From assembly GCF_014281965.1 (NCBI RefSeq), contig NZ_JACFTB010000007.1, positions 124,001-188,000 on the forward strand: 64,000 bases of DNA, read 5' to 3'. The notes under the pieces were generated by a model. That model saw only the letters and a program-made list of their open reading frames with translations, searched no databases and was not told where the DNA came from. The position numbers were made by a program, and so were the translations under genes. Shown one piece after another: positions 27,826-37,475 of this stretch; within the stretch, counting starts at the first letter, position 1, and each line of letters begins with the position of its first letter. This DNA comes from Rhodococcus sp. BP22. GTDB lineage: Bacteria > Actinomycetota > Actinomycetes > Mycobacteriales > Mycobacteriaceae.

Positions 27826-30800
27826 TCACGCCCGAGTCCGTCGAAGCACTGCTGCTGAAACAGGTCGTGCGAAAACCAATGCCATTGCACGCACGAGCTC
27901 CCCAGTCGCCCGCTCCAGCAGATCCGCATACACCGCCAACTGAGTCCAGTAAGCCTCAATCGTCTCAGCCGTAACCCCGACGTCGGTCTTGTAATCGACG
28001 ATCACCAGCGACCTGTCGTCCTCGCGGTACACCAGATCCGCAATCCCTTCGACGACGATGGTCTCGCCCGGCGACATTCCGGCGAGCTGCATTTCCTGCC
28101 AATGCTCGCGCGCCGAAGCTCGCATCACAGGCTCGGAGCTGAACACGGACTTCGCCAAGTGTACGAAGCGATCAAGATCGACCAGACCTGCCAAAGCACC
28201 TGCACTTCGGGCGTTCTCGTCAAATACAGCGTCCAATGGCGTATCGAGCGGCACAACTTCTAACAACGCGTGCAGCGCGACACCGAGATTTGTTCCGCTC
28301 TCGACGGATCCGATCGATGGTGCGACCACCTCGATCGACTTCGACCGGAATACAAGACCCGCCGATCGATACTCCGACATCACGGCATAATGCACAGGCA
28401 GCACCGGATGCGCGACCTGCGTCGCGGACGCCGCCGATGGCAGCGAGGAGATCTCCGCCACCCGAGCTGCCTCGGCCTGCCACTCGGCCCAGCTCTGCAA
28501 CGCAACCGAACTCGACTCGCCACTCTCCTCGACCCGCACTGGATCGATCAGATCGGGAATCACATTGGGGACGCCAGCGGTGCCGGCAGCCAGGGTCTTT
28601 CCCCAACTGTCTCGGGTACCCGCGTAACCCGAGACCGCGAGGAAGCTTTCCGCCCGCGTACATGCCACGTACAGCAGCCGCACTCGTTCGGCCAGCGTGT
28701 GTGCCTTCTCGTTGGCCGAGACTGTCTTGTAGTCGACGGATTGCACTGCCGCAGAGACATTGAGATGCATGGTCCCGTCGTCACCCCACACCACGGGATC
28801 GGATGCCGTCCGGAATCCGCCGCTCATGCCCGCAACGATGACCATCGGAAACTGCAGTCCCTTGGCGGCGTGCATGGTCATGATTCGCACGGCATTGACC
28901 CCAACTTCAGGCAACACCGCTTCGGTGACACGCGCATTATCGTCCTGTTGAGTCTGGGCCCAATCGAGATAGTCCCGGAGGTCGCCGCCGTCCTCGCCGT
29001 ACCAGGCATGCGCCTGATCGATCACAAACCGCAGCCGGCGCCACACGTCCCGATGGCGCGGCGAATCCATGGACACCTCGAACACTCGACGGTCGGCCGC
29101 CAACCGACTCAGCAGCGCACCAGGACTGAGCAACCCCAGCTCGAACCACACCGATTTCAGATACACACGCCCCGCCGCGACCGGTGAATCTTCCAAACCC
29201 GCAGGTGGGTCGGAGAAGAAGTCCCATCGCCCTTCCGCTGCCTTCCACCGCAGCAAGTCATCGTCCCCGCAGCCGAACAGCGGCGTCCGCAGTGCGGCGA
29301 CGACCGCAGCCTCGTTGGCCGTATCGGCCAGGGCGCGGCAGGTGACGAGCAGATCATGGACCTCCTGTGTCGAATAAACCAACGATGATGCTTCGGAACG
29401 GAACTCGATTCCGGCGTCGTCGAGAGATCGTTCGAGGAACGGCAGGACTGCGCGCGAGGGGATGAGAATACAGATATCGCTCAACGTGATTGGCCGGTGG
29501 GTGTACTCGCCAAACCCGCCCTTCTCCTTCCCCCATCCCTGGTCTAGCGCGGTCGCGATGATGCGCGCGACGTCTCGTGACTCGCGGGCGCGTAGCACTT
29601 CCGACGCAGTCAACAAGTGCTCGTCTTCTACTGCGTCATCGGTGTCTTCGAACACGAAGGGAGCCGGACCCCAACCCGTTCTATCCGACCACTCGGGTCG
29701 GCCCGGAGCGGGGTCGAGCGGCGTGTACTCAGGTTGGACATATCCGTCAGGGACGACCAATGATCCGAACACCGAGTTCACCCAATCCAAAACAGGTTTC
29801 GTGGATCGGAAGTTCGTGGTGAGTCGAACCACATCAGCGGTATCGGTAGCATCCCGCGCCGCCATGTATGAAGCAATATCGGCTCGACGGAATCGATAGA
29901 TCGACTGCTTCGGGTCCCCCACTGTGAACAACCGGCCCGACTCGTCCGGACCGTCGACGATCAACCGTGCGATCTCGAGCTGCAGAGGATCGGTGTCCTG
30001 GAACTCGTCCAGCATGATCCGCTGGTAGGAGTCGTGCACGAGCCCACGGACGTCCCCGTCACGCAACACGTTTCGGGCGTAGACAAGAAGATCATGAAAC
30101 TCGAGCTCACCTCGTCGACGACGTTCGGCGGCCTCGTCGACAATCACGCGAGATAGATGATGTACGACGATCGCCAACGCCGACGCGACATAGCGTGTCC
30201 GCTCGGCCAGAACGACGTCCTTCAACTCATCTAATGCTGAACGTATTTCGTCCACGCGGGCGGTACCACCGACCCAATTCGCGCCCCGGCCTTTGGCCCT
30301 ACCTGGCTTCGGGAACCCGTCTTCACCCGCCAGTGCGATCCACATACTCGTCGTCTTGGCCGCGGCCATGTCCGATCGCCATTGCGCGAGCAACGACAGC
30401 CGCACTGCCAAACCGTCCGACTCGTCGCTGCAGTCCACACCAAAATCGACAATCTCGTCGGCAAGACGCAGGAGGGCATCGATATCCGCGACGGCCATCG
30501 TCGGGGCAACGTCGGCCAGGATCAAACGGTCCCAGCTTCGGTCGAGCGCGTCCGCGAGAGTTCGCACCTGATCGAGCGACGCTCCCGCGCCCAAGACGAT
30601 GCGCATCGCGTCGGTGAGTCCATTGGGAGCGGTGAGTTCGTCGGCGAAGAGTGCAGCTCGCATGCGCCGCCAACGACGTTCGAACGACAATTGCGAGCCC
30701 ATCGCGTCGACGACGGCGACGCGCGGCGGCACACCCGCCTCCAACGGATGTTCGCTGACGATGCGTGCTGCGAAGGAGTGCAGCGTTCCGATCGCGGCGG

Positions 30801-31083
30801 TGTCGATCTGTTCCATCGCCTTTGCAGCCGCATCGCCGTCGAAGGCTGCAAGGTGCGTTCGGACTCGTTCACGGAGTTCGGCTGCGGCCTTCTCGGTGAA
30901 CGTGATGGCCGCGATGCGATCGAGTGCGATTCCGTCCTCTAGTACGAGGTGACAGATGCGCTGGACGAGCGAATGCGTCTTTCCGCTTCCCGCGCCGGCT
31001 TCGACGAACAGCGTTGCGGATGTATCGGTTCCGATTCGCGCTCGATCGCCGTGGTCGACCAGAAGGGTGTTCTCACTGGACAT
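27826..31083 (-). CDS. AddA-like UvrD helicase-nuclease
   Basis: The 1085-residue product starts with a UvrD/Rep-type SF1 helicase: Walker A EAGAGSGKTHS, motif Ia TFTEKAAAELRERV, motif II LDEFQDTDPLQ, motif III/IV FTVGDPKQSIYRFRRAD, and motif V-VI segments with TMHAAKGLQF and YVACTRA. The C-terminus carries a RecB-type nuclease with LVIVDYKTD; Asp1030 and Lys1032 are the catalytic pair. This domain order is that of AddA rather than a plain UvrD. It starts one base after the stop of the AddB-like gene. The pair should resect double-stranded DNA ends for repair or degrade foreign DNA. The canonical actinobacterial AdnAB probably exists elsewhere, so this is likely an accessory copy; that is inferred. 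Confidence 0.9.
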   Translation of the reverse strand: MSSENTLLVDHGDRARIGTDTSATLFVEAGAGSGKTHSLVQRICHLVLEDGIALDRIAAITFTEKAAAELRERVRTHLAAFDGDAAAKAMEQIDTAAIGTLHSFAARIVSEHPLEAGVPPRVAVVDAMGSQLSFERRWRRMRAALFADELTAPNGLTDAMRIVLGAGASLDQVRTLADALDRSWDRLILADVAPTMAVADIDALLRLADEIVDFGVDCSDESDGLAVRLSLLAQWRSDMAAAKTTSMWIALAGEDGFPKPGRAKGRGANWVGGTARVDEIRSALDELKDVVLAERTRYVASALAIVVHHLSRVIVDEAAERRRRGELEFHDLLVYARNVLRDGDVRGLVHDSYQRIMLDEFQDTDPLQLEIARLIVDGPDESGRLFTVGDPKQSIYRFRRADIASYMAARDATDTADVVRLTTNFRSTKPVLDWVNSVFGSLVVPDGYVQPEYTPLDPAPGRPEWSDRTGWGPAPFVFEDTDDAVEDEHLLTASEVLRARESRDVARIIATALDQGWGKEKGGFGEYTHRPITLSDICILIPSRAVLPFLERSLDDAGIEFRSEASSLVYSTQEVHDLLVTCRALADTANEAAVVAALRTPLFGCGDDDLLRWKAAEGRWDFFSDPPAGLEDSPVAAGRVYLKSVWFELGLLSPGALLSRLAADRRVFEVSMDSPRHRDVWRRLRFVIDQAHAWYGEDGGDLRDYLDWAQTQQDDNARVTEAVLPEVGVNAVRIMTMHAAKGLQFPMVIVAGMSGGFRTASDPVVWGDDGTMHLNVSAAVQSVDYKTVSANEKAHTLAERVRLLYVACTRAESFLAVSGYAGTRDSWGKTLAAGTAGVPNVIPDLIDPVRVEESGESSSVALQSWAEWQAEAARVAEISSLPSAASATQVAHPVLPVHYAVMSEYRSAGLVFRSKSIEVVAPSIGSVESGTNLGVALHALLEVVPLDTPLDAVFDENARSAGALAGLVDLDRFVHLAKSVFSSEPVMRASAREHWQEMQLAGMSPGETIVVEGIADLVYREDDRSLVIVDYKTDVGVTAETIEAYWTQLAVYADLLERATGELVRAMALVFARPVSAAVLRRTRA

Positions 31084-31084
31084 C

Positions 31085-33997
31085 TCAGTCTCCGTACTTC
31101 GCGCGGTAGTCGGCCAGCTCCGGCACGTCCCGCAGGCTCGACCACGCCCGTTCGAGACCTGGTTTGCCGAGAAGATCGACCAGCGGATTCGCCCAGTGGC
31201 TGGCAGGTGGGCGCGGCGGGAAGTACCCGGCTCGAATCAACCTGTGTACTCGGAAGATATCGGCTTTCAAAACGTCGACCGCGGCATCGGTCAGTTGGTA
31301 TCCGATCGTCTCGTAGTTCGCCTTGTGGTTGACGAACCAATATCGCGTCGTGACGTTGTTCCCCATCGTCAGGGCCAGTAGTCCGTACACGGGGAGCTGG
31401 AACTTGGTGCCGCCGTCGGTCGGTTCGGATTCCGAGAGCTTTTTGTACGACGTCGCCTGGCCGGACTTGTAGTCGGTAACCCGAATTCGTCCATCGGTGT
31501 GCCGATCAATGCGGTCGATCTTGCCTGCGAACGCAACTTGCTCGCCCATCACATTGAGCAAAACCACGTCAGGCTCGACACCGAAATCCCGCTCGACGTG
31601 CACCGGCGTCCACCCGTCGGCACGATCGGCCCGGTCGAGTTCGAACCACTCCACGAGTTCGCGACGAATGATGCTGCTGTCCTTTTCCCACAGTTGCGGC
31701 AGCCATCCCGGTGCGTCGATGCGGGCGTCGGCAAGCACTTCTTCGGAGACCTCGATGAGGCGATCGAGTGTGGCGTCGAGGCCGCCGATCGTCCCCTGCA
31801 CGTAACGTTCGAGGGAAAGGTGAATCAAATTGCCACGGGTCAGCGGATCGAGCTGCGCAGCGTCGTCAGGGTCATCGAGCGTGTCGACGCCAAGAACCGT
31901 CTTGACGAAGAAGCGGTAAGGACTGGCCACCCACTCTTCGAGCCTGCTCGTCGACACCGGTGCATCGAAGAACTTCACAGCGTTCTCGATGTCAGAGACG
32001 TTGCCGTTGAAGCGAGTGAATCGGCCGTGCAGCCTGTCGCTTCGAAGTTCCATTCCTGCAGCGACAATGGGGTCTTCGAGTGCGCCCCGCCGATCACGTG
32101 CTGAAACCTCGGCCAATGCACGGAGTCGCCATTCAGTTTCCGATGCGGCGCTATCGCCGATGCGACGATCTACAGTTTGCGTCGAGACGTCGAACGATTC
32201 GACCGTGACGATGGCCTCGACGTCTGCGGTCTGCTTCTGCCAGTCGACGACGCCGATCTTGCTTCCGGACAACGCATCGAGTGTGGGCATGAGCCAGCGC
32301 GATGGCACCTTCTCCGCTCCCCCGCGCATACTCCCGCGTGGGAAGGACACGATGCGGTGCTGCTGACCCGACGCCAGCGTGGCCAGGAATTGCGCCTTCT
32401 GGTGCTGGATCTCTTCTGCGAGCGTGCGACCCACCAATTCGCTAGGCAGCAGCGGATCCTCGCGTCGCGTGGCCGGGAGAATGCCCTCGGCCGCTCCGAC
32501 GACGACGCAGACGTCGAAGTCGCGTCCCGCTCCGGCTGCGAGAGGGCCTACGGTAACGGCCGACGTAGTGGTTCCGACGGTCTCCGGCAACGCATCGATC
32601 CGTACCGAGATGGCGTTGACGATTCCCGACGCGGTCGGCTGCGGTGCGATGCCATCCATGACACCGAGCTCTCGGCAAATTGTGGTGAGGGCGTTGGTGT
32701 CTGCGGACGCGGGATCGTCGCTACGAGTCGATGATGCAGTGAAATAGCGCTTGAGCAGTGCGATCAGGTTGTCGGATGCTGCAGACCACGAGTCGGATTC
32801 GGCGATCGCGGTGAGGTCGGCACGTAGGGCAGTCACCAGTGCGTACAGCGATCCTGCAACTTCCCCGTCGCAATGCTCCGGCGCGATCGCGGCGAGCCGT
32901 TCCCAATCGACGCCTCCGACGATCTTGATGCTGGACCGGGTCAGTCGTTCCGCGCGCCGCAATGGCAGGGCTGTTCCTGCGTCGTCGATCCAACGGACGG
33001 CACGTTCGGACAGGATCGACAGCAGCTCACGTCGGGGCAGCGTGGCGGTGTCGATGCTGAGCAGTCGTTGCAAAGACCGCGCGACTGGTCGGTGCTTGAG
33101 AGTATGGCATTGCTCGCCGGCGAACTCGATTTGGCTACCACCGAAATGCTCGTGGATCAAGCGCAGGTACGGGTCGGCATTGGCGTAGTACACGCCGATG
33201 CGATGGCCCGGTGTTCCGCTGGCCAGATGCTTTCGTACGAGTCTGGCGACTGATCGGATTTCGTCATCAGCGTCAGAGGCGTGAATCACCATGGTGCCCA
33301 GCGGTTCCACCTCGGTCTCGATCATCTGACTGCGGTTCGCGAGAGCGTCGAGAAACTGCGATGCACCCACGTCCGCAGCCGTTGGGAGAAACATCACCAC
33401 CGCACCCAACTCGCCTATTCGAGATGTGGCGGCGGCGTATGCCTCGTGCGGAAGATATTGCGTATCAGTGTGTCTGGCGGAGGCGGCAGTGTGTACGCGC
33501 AGCATGTTGCGCACCAGAGGAGTCGCGTCCGTGGGTGATGGATCAGCCACGGCACCGAGCGTGCGTGAGGCAGCCGCCAACGCTTCGGCGGTGATGGGCT
33601 GATCTGCGACGTCGGCGAAAACTCCGGGCTCGTCAGCGAGCACCTTTTGCACGGACGCGTCGAGATACGGAAACGGCAAAGGCACGCGGGGTGCCAGTGC
33701 CGGGACAGCCAGTGTGGCGACGGCCAGATCGAGCGTCAGGATTTGGGTGTTGGCGACCCCGCCGTGCCGGGCGAGGTACTGCAGAACGTCTCGGATAGCA
33801 CCTCGGCTGGGCACGATCACCGTGACGAGCCGAAGTACTCGGTCCCCTTTCGCTCGAGTGACGGCGTCGACGAGGCGTTGATACAGATCATTTCCCACGC
33901 TTACATCATGGCCGACAGTCACCTTCCGCGTCGGCAGCTTGGCCAAGGCAGGCTGCGAGCAGTCACTATTCGGGCCAGATCCGCTGCTCGAAACCAC
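31085..33997 (-). CDS. AddB-like PD-(D/E)XK nuclease protein
   Basis: The 970-residue product lacks a Walker A loop in its helicase-like N-terminal half (VTVIVPSRGAIRDVLQYL), as in AddB or the inactive arms of RecBCD-like enzymes. Its C-terminal domain has the RecB-type nuclease motif RIRVTDYKSGQ, with Asp842 and Lys844, and an upstream glutamate/aspartate region around FAGKIDRIDRH. The iron-sulphur cysteines of classical AddB are not evident. The GTG at 33997 overlaps the end of a dead MazG-like gene, so translation may instead begin further in, for instance at a GTG near VSVGNDLYQRL. Coupled to the AddA-like gene downstream by a one-base gap. The complex should bind and cut DNA ends. Confidence 0.85.
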   Translation of the reverse strand: MVSSSGSGPNSDCSQPALAKLPTRKVTVGHDVSVGNDLYQRLVDAVTRAKGDRVLRLVTVIVPSRGAIRDVLQYLARHGGVANTQILTLDLAVATLAVPALAPRVPLPFPYLDASVQKVLADEPGVFADVADQPITAEALAAASRTLGAVADPSPTDATPLVRNMLRVHTAASARHTDTQYLPHEAYAAATSRIGELGAVVMFLPTAADVGASQFLDALANRSQMIETEVEPLGTMVIHASDADDEIRSVARLVRKHLASGTPGHRIGVYYANADPYLRLIHEHFGGSQIEFAGEQCHTLKHRPVARSLQRLLSIDTATLPRRELLSILSERAVRWIDDAGTALPLRRAERLTRSSIKIVGGVDWERLAAIAPEHCDGEVAGSLYALVTALRADLTAIAESDSWSAASDNLIALLKRYFTASSTRSDDPASADTNALTTICRELGVMDGIAPQPTASGIVNAISVRIDALPETVGTTTSAVTVGPLAAGAGRDFDVCVVVGAAEGILPATRREDPLLPSELVGRTLAEEIQHQKAQFLATLASGQQHRIVSFPRGSMRGGAEKVPSRWLMPTLDALSGSKIGVVDWQKQTADVEAIVTVESFDVSTQTVDRRIGDSAASETEWRLRALAEVSARDRRGALEDPIVAAGMELRSDRLHGRFTRFNGNVSDIENAVKFFDAPVSTSRLEEWVASPYRFFVKTVLGVDTLDDPDDAAQLDPLTRGNLIHLSLERYVQGTIGGLDATLDRLIEVSEEVLADARIDAPGWLPQLWEKDSSIIRRELVEWFELDRADRADGWTPVHVERDFGVEPDVVLLNVMGEQVAFAGKIDRIDRHTDGRIRVTDYKSGQATSYKKLSESEPTDGGTKFQLPVYGLLALTMGNNVTTRYWFVNHKANYETIGYQLTDAAVDVLKADIFRVHRLIRAGYFPPRPPASHWANPLVDLLGKPGLERAWSSLRDVPELADYRAKYGD

Positions 33998-34265
33998 CTC
34001 GCTCAGACCGTCTGTCCGAAGCCACTGCGTCGAGAGCCGCGTCGGTCAAGCCAAGGTGCGCGGCCAGTGCACGGACGACCTACGGGACGTCTGCTAGCTC
34101 CGCTGGCTTGTTCTCTAGCGTTGCATCACGCCACTCGTGGGCTTGTTCAAACAGTTGGTCGATCCACGCCTTTCCGTACTCTTCAATGTCGAGGGTTCAT
34201 TACTTCGGGACGCGACCCAACACTTCGATGATCGACGGAATCACATCACAAACAAGTTTTCCCAT
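33966..34265 (-). pseudogene. MazG-like nucleotide pyrophosphohydrolase remnant
   Basis: Reading one frame on the minus strand from the ATG at 34265 gives MGKLVCDVIPSIIEVLG, then two adjacent stops (TAA TGA, 34202-34197). The frame continues with TLDIEEYGKAWIDQLFEQ, an HEWRDATLENKPAELADVP segment, a TAG, then VVRALAAHLGLTDAALDAV and SERGGFEQRIWPE up to the stop at 33968-33966. The KLVRDKIPEII start, the helical ELADV region and the GGFxxRI end are the pattern of small MazG-like phosphoribosyl-ATP-pyrophosphatase relatives, about 100 residues long. Three in-frame stops show it is dead. Its 3' end overlaps the annotated start of the AddB-like gene. Confidence 0.85.
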
Positions 34266-34283
34266 GCTCAGTAGTGTGCAGGT

Positions 34284-35420
34284 ATGTCGAATCCCTCGCC
34301 CGCTGATCCGCTGACACTGGGCCAGCATTTGGTCAGCGTTCTCGACACCGGCGCACGCGTCGCCACCTACAAATCGGCCGTGTTGGTAGCGCTACTCGAA
34401 TTTTCGGTCGAGAACGTTCCCGACGACCACAGCTCCGCCGTGGATGTCGATCTCGACGACTTGGCCCAGCGGGTCGTCGGTCTCTACTGGCGGCAGGTGC
34501 GTGACTTCGACGGTCACTACCTACGCCAATCCACGCAGGCCAGAGCAACGATTCCGGACGCGGTCCGGGAGTTCGCTCGAGCTACTAGAACGGCCGGCCG
34601 AGAAACACCGTTGGACATCGCTGCACTGAGAAACCCTGATCTGTTCCGCGAGATGATCAAGACGGTGAAGCGCGTTCTCGCCACACAGCCGCTCTATCGC
34701 CTGCAGCGGGTGCCCGGCGGATACGCGAGTGAGCCATTTCTGTACGACGACGGCTGGATGAGCGACAAGATGGGCATCACGACCGTCCTGGCCCACGGCA
34801 ACCGCATCACGCTGTACCCCGGAGTGTGCTTCGCTCTGGCACGAATGTCCGCGCTACTTAAACCCGCGTTGATGCTCGCATGGGTGGACGATGTCCGGCG
34901 AAAGAACAGCTTCCTCGACGACGACGTGCCGGATCTGGAAGGCCACCTGTTCGGCAGCGACCGCGTCGCGCTCGCACGTCCCCGAGCCGCGCTGATCGAG
35001 GCCTTCGGTCCGTCGTGCTTCTACTGTTCGACGCGCGTGGGGCCGGAGGCACATGTCGATCATGTACTCCCGTGGTCGAGGGTGGGGATTGACGGGCTCG
35101 CGAACTTGGTGTTGGCATGCCCATCGTGCAATACCAGCAAGTCTCAGCTGCTGCCCGCGCGGTCACACGTCGTACGAGCCCTGGACCGCGGTCGTCAATC
35201 CATTACCGACTTGGCGACAAGCATCGACTGGCCGGTGCAGTTCGATCGAGTGGTCACGTCCGCACGGGGACTGTATGCCAGCCAGCCGGCAGGCTCCCCA
35301 ATATGGTGGGGCCGGAACAAGATCACGGCTTTACAAGTCGATTTCGCTTGGCTGCAGGGATACCGCATCGACCTGTCAAGCGTCGCCGAGCACCTACCGT
35401 CGACGAACACAAAAAGTTGA
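34284..35420 (+). CDS. HNH endonuclease-domain protein
   Basis: The 378-residue product has a long helical N-terminal region and an HNH nuclease near the end: CFYC (Cys245, Cys248), HVDH (His257 to His260), an Asn in the GLANLVLAC segment and CPSC (Cys279, Cys282) before NTSKS. The two cysteine pairs bind structural zinc and the His/Asn set binds the catalytic metal. The N-terminal 240 residues are not recognised; they may decide the target. The ATG at 34284 follows GCAGG. It diverges from the dead MazG-like gene with 18 bases between their starts, and converges with the unknown gene at 35529. A restriction-like or defence role is likely from context. Confidence 0.85.
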   Translation: MSNPSPADPLTLGQHLVSVLDTGARVATYKSAVLVALLEFSVENVPDDHSSAVDVDLDDLAQRVVGLYWRQVRDFDGHYLRQSTQARATIPDAVREFARATRTAGRETPLDIAALRNPDLFREMIKTVKRVLATQPLYRLQRVPGGYASEPFLYDDGWMSDKMGITTVLAHGNRITLYPGVCFALARMSALLKPALMLAWVDDVRRKNSFLDDDVPDLEGHLFGSDRVALARPRAALIEAFGPSCFYCSTRVGPEAHVDHVLPWSRVGIDGLANLVLACPSCNTSKSQLLPARSHVVRALDRGRQSITDLATSIDWPVQFDRVVTSARGLYASQPAGSPIWWGRNKITALQVDFAWLQGYRIDLSSVAEHLPSTNTKS

Positions 35421-35528
35421 TTCTGAAGTCGTCCGCGCCACTTCATTCGACTATGTCCATTCTCGACCGCTACCGGCATTCGATGCGCCGACGAACACGC
35501 GAACGAACAGCTGGTCACACGACAATTC

Positions 35529-36266
35529 TCAGAACGCGGACGTCAGCACTTGGACCGTTCCATCGAAGTGGCTACCCGGCTGCGCATCGACCGGAGCGTA
35601 GTTGTAGCGATGGCGTGTCGGCTCGGCAAGACGATCCTGCACCGACTGCGCAGTCATAGGCCCGATCGGGAACGCGGTCACAATCTGGACGTCGTCACCG
35701 GATACCGAGCCATACAGTAGCGCAGTCGAATTGCTCATGGGGTCGCGGATGTACACGGTCCGCATACACCGACGACGATCGACGACCTCGTCGACTGTCA
35801 AAATCGTCCGACTGTCTGCAGTCGGATCGGTCAAGGTCGGTAATGCAACTGACGCAACACGTTCCATCAACGGCACCGTCGAAGCGGTCGGAAAGAAAAA
35901 CGACGGTTTCAGCCCGAACGCTTTCGCCAAATCATCGGTCAACCACCTCCCCCGCTTCAAGCCGTACGGAGTTTCGACCGAGGACAGCAAATAGCCGTAG
36001 ACGTGCATGAGGCCCGCATGCCCGATGGGAAACTCGAATGCGCCGGGCACGCCACTGTGCAGCCACGAGAACACGCACTCGTCGAACACTGGCGCTTGCA
36101 CGTTGTCTTCGATAACGGTGGACGAGGCCCAGTTCGCCATCTCGGCCGGGTTAGTCCGCGACGCCACGACTTGTTCACCAAACCACCGTGCGTTGAGGCC
36201 AGAGGGCTCGACTGAATTGCTGATGTCGCTCTCGATGCCCGACAACACGGACGAGATGTCCTTCAC
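35529..36266 (-). CDS. Hypothetical last gene of McrBC operon
   Basis: I do not recognise this 245-residue protein. It is soluble, with a central segment rich in aromatic residues (HAGLMHVYGYLLSSV, GLKRGRWLTDDLAKAFGL, PSFFF) and a C-terminal strand-rich part (RTVYIRDP, ALLYGSV, VQIVTAFPIG). No cysteine clusters, signal or membrane segments are visible. The start is three bases from the stop of mcrC, so it belongs to the same transcript. Being the last gene of a large restriction-type operon, it could be an effector, an inhibitor or a regulator; nothing in the sequence decides between these. Homologues outside the operon would help to show whether it is a passenger. Confidence 0.8.
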   Translation of the reverse strand: MKDISSVLSGIESDISNSVEPSGLNARWFGEQVVASRTNPAEMANWASSTVIEDNVQAPVFDECVFSWLHSGVPGAFEFPIGHAGLMHVYGYLLSSVETPYGLKRGRWLTDDLAKAFGLKPSFFFPTASTVPLMERVASVALPTLTDPTADSRTILTVDEVVDRRRCMRTVYIRDPMSNSTALLYGSVSGDDVQIVTAFPIGPMTAQSVQDRLAEPTRHRYNYAPVDAQPGSHFDGTVQVLTSAF

Positions 36267-36269
36267 AGG

Positions 36270-37475
36270 TCACTCCAGTGGATTTAAAAGAGGTTTTCGC
36301 CGTGCGATGCGGTCGGCCAGATGGTCGACCTGTCTGAGCAGTGCCGCTGGATCAAGCCCCAGATCCAGCGTGTGGCAATGGATCACCACCCCGCAGTGAC
36401 GGACTGCATGTGACCGGACTGCCTCATTACCTTTGGCGTAGACCAAGTGGCCTTCGGGCATTGCGAGGACTGTGCAATACGCGAGCATCTGGTAGAGATC
36501 GGCATTCGGAAAACCGGCGGGACGCTCGGCCTTGTATTTGGCATCCACGACTGCGCCTGGGGTGCCGTCGGGCGAAAGCCACACCAAATCGGGTTGCATG
36601 CGGACCTCCTCCGCATTGTCGAGGTGCATCGGAAGCTGGGTGACATATCGCCCGCCATGGGCAATGAGGGCCTCTCCCAGCGCGGTACCAACGAAGTCCT
36701 CGTAAATTTGCCACATGTCGAACATGAATCCGGTGACAGCGAGGTCACCGGCCCGATGTTCGAAAGACTGTGCCGCCAGCACGATCTTGGAGAGACGCAA
36801 GGCGTCGTGGTAGTGAGTATTGAGTCTGCTGGTCTGCCATGTGGGCAACGCGGAGCCGCGAGTCGGCGTCGTGACATCAGCCAGGGTAATACGAAGCCGT
36901 TGAAGGCGTCGGCGCGCGTCGGCGCTGAGCCTGGGCACGGTGAGCAGTCGTAGGGCGGCTGCTAACAGAATCCGGTTCTCCGCGGTGTCGACGGTGAAGT
37001 CGTCGTACTCGACCGCCAGCGGCACCGGTAACCCGTAACGGCGGGTCATCTGCTCTCCGGCGAGGATCCTCCCTCGCAGGACCGGGAGGGTGTCGGTGAC
37101 GGTCTGGTAGCCCTGTAGCAGGCCTTGCTCGGTCGCGCGCGCAGCGAGCCGGACGAACGTCTCGGCTAGGGCAGGCAGCAATTCATCAGCCTCTGCAAGC
37201 TGGACACGGTCATCACGCCAGATGGGCCTTTTCCCGCTGTAGCCGAGAAGGAATAGGAGCCGGTTCAGGTCGGCGACTTTGGGGCGCACCAGTACCTGGA
37301 GCTCGCCGATCGAGACAGCACCGATCTTGCGCCCAGCGGACACCTCGTATGTTCCTGCGCCGAGGGTGGGGTTGATATCGACGATGGCGAGGCCCCGGAG
37401 CGCCTCGTACTCAGGGAGGCTGAGGTTGACGAGTCGCGACTCGCCGCCCTCAGTCAGCGTCAGCGATGTCGTCAT
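36270..37475 (-). CDS. mcrC: McrC-family restriction subunit
   Basis: The 401-residue product fits McrC: a beta-rich N-terminal part with VLRGRILAGEQMTRR, as in the McrBC 5-methylcytosine restriction family, and a C-terminal PD-(D/E)XK nuclease with MQPDLVW and AVVDAKYKA. The Asp of QPDLV and the Asp-Lys pair of VDAKYK are the catalytic residues. McrC cuts DNA when stimulated by GTP hydrolysis in McrB. I prefer the ATG at 37475, which overlaps mcrB by 26 bases; the frame can be extended to 37508. It is tightly placed between mcrB and the unknown 245-residue gene. Confidence 0.9.
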   Translation of the reverse strand: MTTSLTLTEGGESRLVNLSLPEYEALRGLAIVDINPTLGAGTYEVSAGRKIGAVSIGELQVLVRPKVADLNRLLFLLGYSGKRPIWRDDRVQLAEADELLPALAETFVRLAARATEQGLLQGYQTVTDTLPVLRGRILAGEQMTRRYGLPVPLAVEYDDFTVDTAENRILLAAALRLLTVPRLSADARRRLQRLRITLADVTTPTRGSALPTWQTSRLNTHYHDALRLSKIVLAAQSFEHRAGDLAVTGFMFDMWQIYEDFVGTALGEALIAHGGRYVTQLPMHLDNAEEVRMQPDLVWLSPDGTPGAVVDAKYKAERPAGFPNADLYQMLAYCTVLAMPEGHLVYAKGNEAVRSHAVRHCGVVIHCHTLDLGLDPAALLRQVDHLADRIARRKPLLNPLE

